This document shows, piece after piece, positions 5,821 through 9,439 of a stretch of 9,439 nt of DNA. The translations under genes were made by a program, and so were the position numbers. The notes beneath the pieces are model-generated. The model ran no database searches, had not been told where the DNA came from, and saw nothing but the letters and a program-made list of their open reading frames with translations. Origin of the DNA: Candidatus Saccharimonadia bacterium (GTDB lineage Bacteria; Patescibacteriota; Saccharimonadia; Saccharimonadales; Saccharimonadaceae); the NCBI GenBank assembly GCA_023257755.1, contig JALRBM010000037.1, positions 1 to 9,439 on the forward strand, read 5' to 3'. Each line of letters begins with the position of its first letter. The first letter of the stretch is position 1.

Positions 5821-6018
5821 GTGGCCGATTCAAAAGAAAAGCGCCTCGAAGAAGCGAGAGAGCAGTACGACCAGTGGCGCGACGTGTCGCAAGCACACTG
5901 GAGTCATTGGCGAGCCTGGGGCTCTTGGTTCAGCTGGGGTTCACCAGTTGGCCTGGGGCTGTTCGTCGTCTTGCTGGCAGTTGCCTTTGCTGTCATCAAG
6001 TTCGCTCTCACGCTTTAA
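5821..6018 (+). CDS. Small tryptophan-rich single-pass membrane protein
   Basis: This 65-residue protein starts at GTG 5821 with the strong SD AAGGAG (5808-5813) seven bases upstream. Residues 1-25 are charged and helical (KEKRLEEAREQYDQ). Residues 27-39 read WSHWRAWGSWFSW, with Trp at every third position (27, 30, 33, 36, 39) and another at 19. A single membrane helix follows (about 43-63, VGLGLFVVLLAVAFAVIKF), and it ends at once after the helix. This suggests an N-in or interface-lying protein whose tryptophans sit at the membrane surface. I do not recognise a family. It has its own terminator at 6032-6063 and lies alone between a kinase remnant and a convergent deaminase. SD quality and helix make a real gene likely. 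Confidence 0.75.
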   Translation: MADSKEKRLEEAREQYDQWRDVSQAHWSHWRAWGSWFSWGSPVGLGLFVVLLAVAFAVIKFALTL

Positions 6019-6031
6019 GACCAGAGAAAAT

Positions 6032-6063
6032 AAAAACACCGCCAGGCTACGCGCGGTGTTTTT
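6032..6063. terminator. Bidirectional terminator between convergent genes
   Basis: AAAAACACCGC (6032-6042) pairs perfectly with GCGGTGTTTTT (6053-6063) around a ten-base loop, followed by ATTTTTT (6064-6070). It lies 14 bases after the 6018 stop and 12 bases before the end of the minus-strand deaminase, and the A/T arms suit both directions. Confidence 0.85.
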
Positions 6064-6074
6064 ATTTTTTGTAT

Positions 6075-6518
6075 TTATCCTATGTGCTTGAAGAGGTCGA
6101 TAACGTGCTGTTTCAAGATATCGCGCTCGATCTTGATCTCGTATCCGCTGTCATCGGCAAGAACCTGAATATTAATTTTACGAGGTCGTATAAACGACAG
6201 GTCATCACGTGATGCGCCTATGACAACGTGAGGAATCTTTGCTTGAAATATGGCCGCCGCACACATAGGACAGGGTTCATTCGTGCAGTAAATGATACAG
6301 TCTTTTAGTTTACTGGTAGCGAGTTTACGGCACGCCTTGTCGACAGCTTCTGTTTCGGCGTGCGCCAGTACTGTGTTGCGCCTTGCTTCCCTGCAGCGGC
6401 CACGAGAAATGACCACCCCATTTTGGACAATTACAGCTCCAAACGGTAACTCGCCGTCCCTAGCCGCCAGTCTCGATTGTTTCAATGCTTCCGCCATAAA
6501 ATCATCGTGAGAAGTCAT
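6075..6518 (-). CDS. Cytidine/deoxycytidylate deaminase-superfamily nucleoside deaminase
   Basis: This 147-residue zinc enzyme has the family's complete catalytic set: PFGAVIV at 25-31, HAE at 53-55 (His zinc ligand, Glu proton shuttle) and PCPMC at 82-86 (two Cys zinc ligands). It hydrolytically removes an amino group from a nucleobase or nucleoside, or from adenosine-34 of tRNA if it is TadA. The PCPMCAAAI motif, length and C-terminal region fit guanine-deaminase-like or TadA-like members; sequence alone does not settle the substrate. No hydrophobic export signal is present, so it acts in the cytoplasm, probably in base salvage. The start at ATG 6518 is supported by TATACT six bases upstream. 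It is transcribed separately from the pilin-like gene behind it and shares a terminator with the gene ending at 6018. Confidence 0.88.
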   Translation of the reverse strand: MTSHDDFMAEALKQSRLAARDGELPFGAVIVQNGVVISRGRCREARRNTVLAHAETEAVDKACRKLATSKLKDCIIYCTNEPCPMCAAAIFQAKIPHVVIGASRDDLSFIRPRKINIQVLADDSGYEIKIERDILKQHVIDLFKHIG

Positions 6519-6524
6519 GATCGT

Positions 6525-6530
6525 AGTATA
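6525..6530 (-). promoter_or_regulatory. -10 box of leaderless promoter for the deaminase
   Basis: On the minus strand TATACT, preceded by TGC (extended -10), is followed by ACGATC and ATG at 6518: a six-base gap. It lies within the 30-base gap after the pilin-like gene. Confidence 0.7.
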
Positions 6531-6548
6531 GCAAATGACACCAGTGGC

Positions 6549-7391
6549 TTATCGACAATAATCGCTGCTTTTACCACTTGTGGGATCGCCAGCGGGGAGG
6601 CGGGCGAGAGTCGCTTCGCTATTTACTGGCAGCCAGCCCCTTAGCCAGCACACTGCATGCCAGGACAATTCCTTTTCCTGCGCATGGGCTGACTGATAAG
6701 CGGGTGATTTGCTTGCTTCGTTTTCCTGTCGATAATCGTAAACACCCCAGTCAAAGAAGGTATTTTTTGTTTGTAAAATGCCTATTTTTGTCGCTAACGT
6801 CTCGCCCTGCTTTATAAAAACGACTGGGTTGATGGAATGCGTCGCCGAATTTGAGGTTGGTGCCGGCCATGTATCGGCGATTTTTTGCAAGTTATCGGGC
6901 AGTTCACGCAGGTGGCCGACGCGGTACATGACGCCGCAGTTATTCATAGCATCAAACGTATATTGGACCTCTCCCTCTGCGATGTAGCTTCCTCCTCGCA
7001 CCAGGTAGCCGTGGATGGGTGCGGTAACAGTAACCGTGTTATCCGGGCTATTGTCAAACCGTAGGCCGCCGTGCGGTTTATAGTTGCCGCCTCTTGTTTG
7101 GCCAGGGTAGAGCACGGACGTTGCTTTGGCGAGGTCGGCCGGGGGTTGGAGCATCGGTTGGAGCTTGCATTCAGGAGCTGGCTCCGTTGCTTGCCAGCCA
7201 GTAGCAGTCTGTTGCCAGATCAATCGATCCGGCTCTGTCTGCTGGGCTTGCTCCCTGCCCATAGAGCCCTGCTTATCCGTATTTTCCTTGGATGAAAAGA
7301 TAAATTTCCATCCCAAAAATCCTATGATAGCCACGACCAGAATAATAATTAAAACTTCAACGATGCCGAACCCTTTTTGCTGCCTTTTCAT
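6549..7391 (-). CDS. Type IV pilin-like protein with an M23-peptidase-like, probably inactive domain
   Basis: This 280-residue protein begins with a class III/type IV prepilin signal: KG|FGIVEV, cleavage after Gly7, Glu at mature position 5, then a hydrophobic helix (10-30). A prepilin peptidase would process it, and it could enter a pilus or pseudopilus. After a linker, residues 100-220 resemble the barrel of M23/LytM endopeptidases: NYKPHGGLRF (103-112), VTVTAPIHGYLVRGG, YRVGHLREL (156-164), QGETLATKIG (195-204) and FFDWGVYD (212-219), in the usual order. The zinc ligands are not kept: the Asp of H-x-G-x-D is Arg111, and the HxH segment reads FDWGV. Three of the cysteines lie in the C-terminal two thirds (152, 248, 279). 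Peptidoglycan binding without cleavage is inferred. The start is supported by TACACT six bases before ATG 7391. Confidence 0.82.
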   Translation of the reverse strand: MKRQQKGFGIVEVLIIILVVAIIGFLGWKFIFSSKENTDKQGSMGREQAQQTEPDRLIWQQTATGWQATEPAPECKLQPMLQPPADLAKATSVLYPGQTRGGNYKPHGGLRFDNSPDNTVTVTAPIHGYLVRGGSYIAEGEVQYTFDAMNNCGVMYRVGHLRELPDNLQKIADTWPAPTSNSATHSINPVVFIKQGETLATKIGILQTKNTFFDWGVYDYRQENEASKSPAYQSAHAQEKELSWHAVCWLRGWLPVNSEATLARLPAGDPTSGKSSDYCR

Positions 7392-7397
7392 ACTTGT

Positions 7398-7403
7398 AGT
7401 GTA
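7398..7403 (-). promoter_or_regulatory. -10 box of leaderless promoter for the pilin-like gene
   Basis: On the minus strand TACACT is followed by ACAAGT and ATG at 7391, a six-base gap. It is the weakest -10 in the set (four of six consensus bases). Confidence 0.5.
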
Positions 7404-7452
7404 TATAAAACATCAGCTTTAATCCATAGCGCTTATGCTATTGAGTGAGCTG

Positions 7453-7923
7453 TTAGTTGAGGAGGGCGATGGCAACGGTCAGGTAAGTTGCAAAGCACAC
7501 CCAGCCCAGATACGGTGCAAGCAGCCAGGCTGATACTCTTTTGATCTTATAGAACTCGATAATCGTCATAACTATACTGACTATCAAGGCAAGGATGATA
7601 GCGACACCAAACCAAGGTGCATGCAGCCCGAAGAATACCAGTGACCAGGCTGCGTTGAGGAGTAACTGCAGCCCAAACCAGGAATAAGCTTTTTTCTTTG
7701 ATTGCTTGGCTGGCTCCAGAATGATAAGTGCCAGTGCAATACCCATGAGTAAGTAAAGTGTCGACCAGACCGGTCCGAATACCCAATTCGGTGGGTTGAG
7801 CGCCGGCTTGACAAGCGCGGCATACCAGGTTGGAATGTTTGGGGTTGTCGCAAGCGAACCGATTACACCGGCGGCGAAGGAACCGGCAATAGAGCCCGCA
7901 AATACAACAAACTTTTTAATCAT
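7453..7923 (-). CDS. tspO: TspO/MBR family tryptophan-rich sensory protein
   Basis: This 156-residue protein has the five membrane helices of TspO (about 4-24, 50-70, 81-100, 104-124, 130-154). Signature residues are present: the loop PTWYAALVKPALNPPNW (31-47), FGPVWSTLY (49-57), LLLNAAWSLVFFG (87-99) and a WLLAPYLGWVCFATYL ending. TspO proteins bind porphyrins and related ligands and are linked to tetrapyrrole handling and stress responses; the role in a host-dependent bacterium without obvious haem synthesis is unclear. It is transcribed from its own TATACT box six bases before ATG 7923, just behind the end of the kinase gene, and separately from the pilin-like gene 61 bases downstream. Confidence 0.93.
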   Translation of the reverse strand: MIKKFVVFAGSIAGSFAAGVIGSLATTPNIPTWYAALVKPALNPPNWVFGPVWSTLYLLMGIALALIILEPAKQSKKKAYSWFGLQLLLNAAWSLVFFGLHAPWFGVAIILALIVSIVMTIIEFYKIKRVSAWLLAPYLGWVCFATYLTVAIALLN

Positions 7924-7929
7924 GTATCT

Positions 7930-7935
7930 AGTATA
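7930..7935 (-). promoter_or_regulatory. -10 box of leaderless promoter for tspO
   Basis: On the minus strand TATACT is followed by AGATAC and ATG at 7923, a six-base gap. A small CCCTA/TAGGG dyad (7936-7948) abuts it on the upstream side and includes the stop codon of the kinase gene. Confidence 0.7.
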
Positions 7936-7937
7936 CC

Positions 7938-8477
7938 CTAAAGTAGGGCCATGATTTCTTTAGCCACTTCTTCGGCAGTTTTGTCTGTCGTATCGATTCT
8001 TTTGTAAGCTTCGGGATAAAAGAAAGGGGAGGGAGTCTTCAGGTCGAGTTTGTTCTCCAGATAGGCAACTCTTTCGGGGCCGGGGGCGTGCGCTTTTGTC
8101 TGCTGACGGTCCAGCGAGCCCGCCCGGTCGATTCGCGTATCAAGCGGCGCGGCTAGTTCGATGAAAAGGACTTGTCCTCCGTGGGACTCGTAGATATCTT
8201 TATAGGTGTCTATATTAGACCTACCCTTTTCTCGCGCAAAGTTCCAGACGTAGGTAAAAAAAAGATTGACGCCGCGGGCTGCAGCTTCTTTGATGATGCT
8301 GGTTCGAATAAGCTTACTGAGCCGGTCTTCAGATGGAGTACCGACGCCAAAAATATGCATTACGCCGTCCATGACCATGTGATTATGGAAAAGCTTGAAA
8401 TCTGTTTTCGCTTCTAGTAATTTGCCGACCGTTGTCTTGCCAACAGCGGGCGGTCCGAATAGAATGAGTAGCTTCAT
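7938..8477 (-). CDS. P-loop kinase / AAA-type NTPase of shikimate-kinase-like class
   Basis: This 179-residue protein has Walker A GPPAVGKT at 8-15 immediately after a first beta strand (LLILF), as in small-molecule kinases. FHNHMVMD follows at 30-37 (a conserved HNH triplet of this uncharacterised group, not an HNH nuclease), then LFFTYVW (72-78), QVLFIELAAP (102-111) and a C-terminal YKRIDTTDKTAEEVAKEI. The overall plan is that of shikimate- or gluconate-kinase-like enzymes that phosphorylate small molecules; the substrate is unknown. The start is ATG 8477, three bases after the stop of the upstream RpoA-CTD-like gene, with no separate promoter or SD, so the two are co-transcribed and probably translationally coupled. 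Confidence 0.8.
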   Translation of the reverse strand: MKLLILFGPPAVGKTTVGKLLEAKTDFKLFHNHMVMDGVMHIFGVGTPSEDRLSKLIRTSIIKEAAARGVNLFFTYVWNFAREKGRSNIDTYKDIYESHGGQVLFIELAAPLDTRIDRAGSLDRQQTKAHAPGPERVAYLENKLDLKTPSPFFYPEAYKRIDTTDKTAEEVAKEIMALL

Positions 8478-8480
8478 GGT

Positions 8481-8702
8481 TTACGGCTTTAAGCTTAGTC
8501 CTTTTTTGGCCAGCTCCTCTTTTAGGATATTAACTGCTTTTGGTCCCACGCCATGTATGCCCAGCAGCTCCTTTTCGGAATATTTTGAAAGCTGTGCTAG
8601 TGTTGTGATACCTACGTTTACCAGTGCAGAATTTGCCGGGCGGCCTAGGGATCTAGGAAACTCTTTGGAAAAGCTGTTTGCGGGTAAGTCTAGCGTGCTC
8701 AT
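8481..8702 (-). CDS. Small RpoA C-terminal-domain-like (helix-hairpin-helix) protein
   Basis: This 73-residue protein is a stand-alone version of the RNA polymerase alpha C-terminal domain fold: RPANSALVNVGITTLAQLSKYSEKELLGIHGVGPKAVNIL is the core (residues 21-60), with the GITTL.QL helix and the GVGPKAV hairpin typical of RpoA-CTD and HhH DNA-binding modules. The lack of an N-terminal assembly domain means it is not RNA polymerase alpha itself. It probably binds DNA or another protein non-specifically; its role is unknown. It is the first gene of a two-gene unit with the P-loop kinase. The ATG 8702 start is supported by TATAGT six bases upstream. Confidence 0.82.
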   Translation of the reverse strand: MSTLDLPANSFSKEFPRSLGRPANSALVNVGITTLAQLSKYSEKELLGIHGVGPKAVNILKEELAKKGLSLKP

Positions 8703-8708
8703 AAATCC

Positions 8709-8714
8709 ACTATA
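8709..8714 (-). promoter_or_regulatory. -10 box of leaderless promoter for the RpoA-CTD-like/kinase unit
   Basis: On the minus strand TATAGT, preceded by TGC (extended -10), is followed by GGATTT and ATG at 8702, a six-base gap. Confidence 0.65.
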
Positions 8715-8763
8715 GCAGCAAGGGCGGGTGATCGCATGGTGCTAAGTTGCCCCAGGGCTTGTA

Positions 8764-8791
8764 TTGCATTATTCTTTTAATGTGTTACAAT
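8764..8791 (+). promoter_or_regulatory. Promoter of the GreA/GreB-like gene
   Basis: TTGCAT (8764-8769), a 16-base spacer and TACAAT (8786-8791) with TGT before it (extended -10). The -10 ends ten bases before ATG 8802, so the leader would be about three to four bases, with no room for an SD. Confidence 0.6.
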
Positions 8792-8801
8792 AAATTAACC
8801 T

Positions 8802-9398
8802 ATGAAAGAATTTGTTAAGGGACACGAACTTCAGCCAGTAAAATCACGCAATGAACTGCTAGCAGAGATGATTGCAAGAGGCGAAGTGCCAATGCTTCCA
8901 TTTGAGCTGGATAAACTAAAAAAAGATTTTGAGGAACTAGCGGCAGAACAAGAAGTGAATGGTAGGCTTCTCGGAGAAGCGATGCAAGATTCTTCAGAGA
9001 CATGGCATGATAATGCGGCGGCAGAAATTATTAGTGCGTCGTCGGTTGGGTTAACAACACAAGCAAAGGCAGTCGTGAGGCAACTTCGAGAGGCTGTTGC
9101 AACCGACTACCCCGATGCTAATGAGCAGCAGGTAACGCTTGGTACCCTTGTGTATCTTTCATTTGCAGGCGACGAGCCTGAACCTATGTTGATTACGGCT
9201 ATCACCACGGACGTACCAGATCAATATGGGGATCATTTACCTGAGGGGTGTGAGGTGGTAACGATGACAAGTCCTTTAGGCAAATTATTGATTGGTGCGG
9301 AAGTGGATCAAGAGTTGTCATACGATGTGAACGGACGAAATTTTAGTGTCAAAGTTGTGGAAATGGGACAACCAACCCCGCCACTACATGACGTATAA
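8802..9398 (+). CDS. GreA/GreB-family-like transcription elongation factor
   Basis: This 198-residue protein is longer than typical GreA (about 158). Residues 35-100 form the helical part (ELDKLKKDFEELAAEQ and later AKAVVRQLREAV) of the coiled coil that enters the RNA polymerase secondary channel. The C-terminal FKBP-like domain is clear: VTLGTLVYLSF (111-121), TSPLGKLLIGAEV (156-168), then YDVNGRNFSVKVVEM. GreA rescues stalled polymerase by stimulating cleavage of backtracked RNA, using the acidic tip D-x-x-E-N. Here the tip reads SSETWHDNAAAEI (64-76), keeping the Asn and an acid next to it (Asp70) but not the first Asp, so cleavage activity may be changed or lost. It has about 30 extra N-terminal residues. 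The start is ATG 8802 behind an extended -10. Nothing is recognised in the 41 bases after the stop. Confidence 0.82.
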   Translation: MKEFVKGHELQPVKSRNELLAEMIARGEVPMLPFELDKLKKDFEELAAEQEVNGRLLGEAMQDSSETWHDNAAAEIISASSVGLTTQAKAVVRQLREAVATDYPDANEQQVTLGTLVYLSFAGDEPEPMLITAITTDVPDQYGDHLPEGCEVVTMTSPLGKLLIGAEVDQELSYDVNGRNFSVKVVEMGQPTPPLHDV

Positions 9399-9439
9399 GC
9401 AGTAAGACACCTTCAAGAACAGCGACGTCGTTTGGGTAT

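Noticed and set aside
7426..7436. Small ATAGC/GCTAT inverted repeat between tspO and the pilin-like gene
   Set aside because: Only five pairs and no T-tract; likely chance.
7936..7948. CCCTA/TAGGG dyad between the kinase stop codon and the tspO -10 box
   Set aside because: A five-base-pair stem with a three-base loop and no T-tract is too weak to call as terminator or operator.

Overview
The window looks like part of a chromosome from a small-genome bacterium of the Candidate Phyla Radiation (Patescibacteria), most plausibly a Saccharibacteria-like lineage. This is an inference from gene content (MurT-type Mur ligase, membrane-anchored Clp-type ATPase, lone pilin-like protein, TspO, short GreA-like factor), compact spacing and many short membrane proteins. 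All genes read with standard stop codons, so nothing suggests a TGA-recoding group. No rRNA, tRNA, CRISPR array, insertion sequence or phage gene was seen, and no stretch over 300 bases lacks a gene.

Layout. 1-231 (-): N-terminus of a MurT-type ligase, cut by the window edge. 277-3375 (+): an overlapping three-gene unit made of a small membrane protein, a membrane-anchored double-AAA+ Clp-family ATPase with unusual loss of pore loops, and a DUF1653 protein. 3356-3823 (-): a membrane-anchored secreted protein, convergent with that unit. 3939-4268 (+): an isolated GC-rich gene with its own strong promoter, Shine-Dalgarno (SD) sequence and terminator. 4401-5232 (+): an ArsR-type repressor and an AHSA1/SRPBCC protein, with a 26-bp palindrome over the repressor start. 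5217-5700 (-): a decayed histidine kinase. 5821-6018 (+): a tiny tryptophan-rich membrane protein. 6075-8702 (-): cytidine/deoxycytidylate-type deaminase, pilin-like protein with a dead M23-like domain, TspO, P-loop kinase and an RpoA-CTD-like protein. 8802-9398 (+): a GreA/GreB-like factor.

The most consistent signal is regulatory. Seven genes that begin transcription units (starts at 231, 277, 3823, 6518, 7391, 7923 and 8702) have a TAnnnT -10 hexamer ending exactly six bases before ATG. Transcripts would then begin at the start codon and be leaderless. Genes inside operons (648, 3100, 4729) use SD sequences instead, and two stand-alone genes with GTG starts (3939, 5821) have ordinary leaders with strong SDs. 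Two translation-initiation modes therefore seem to coexist and divide by operon position.

Other points of interest are the Clp-family ATPase lacking aromatic pore loops in both rings, the pilin/M23-like fusion with lost zinc ligands, the GC-rich cassette gene, the repressor operator overlapping its own start codon, and a W-x-x repeat in the 65-residue membrane protein.
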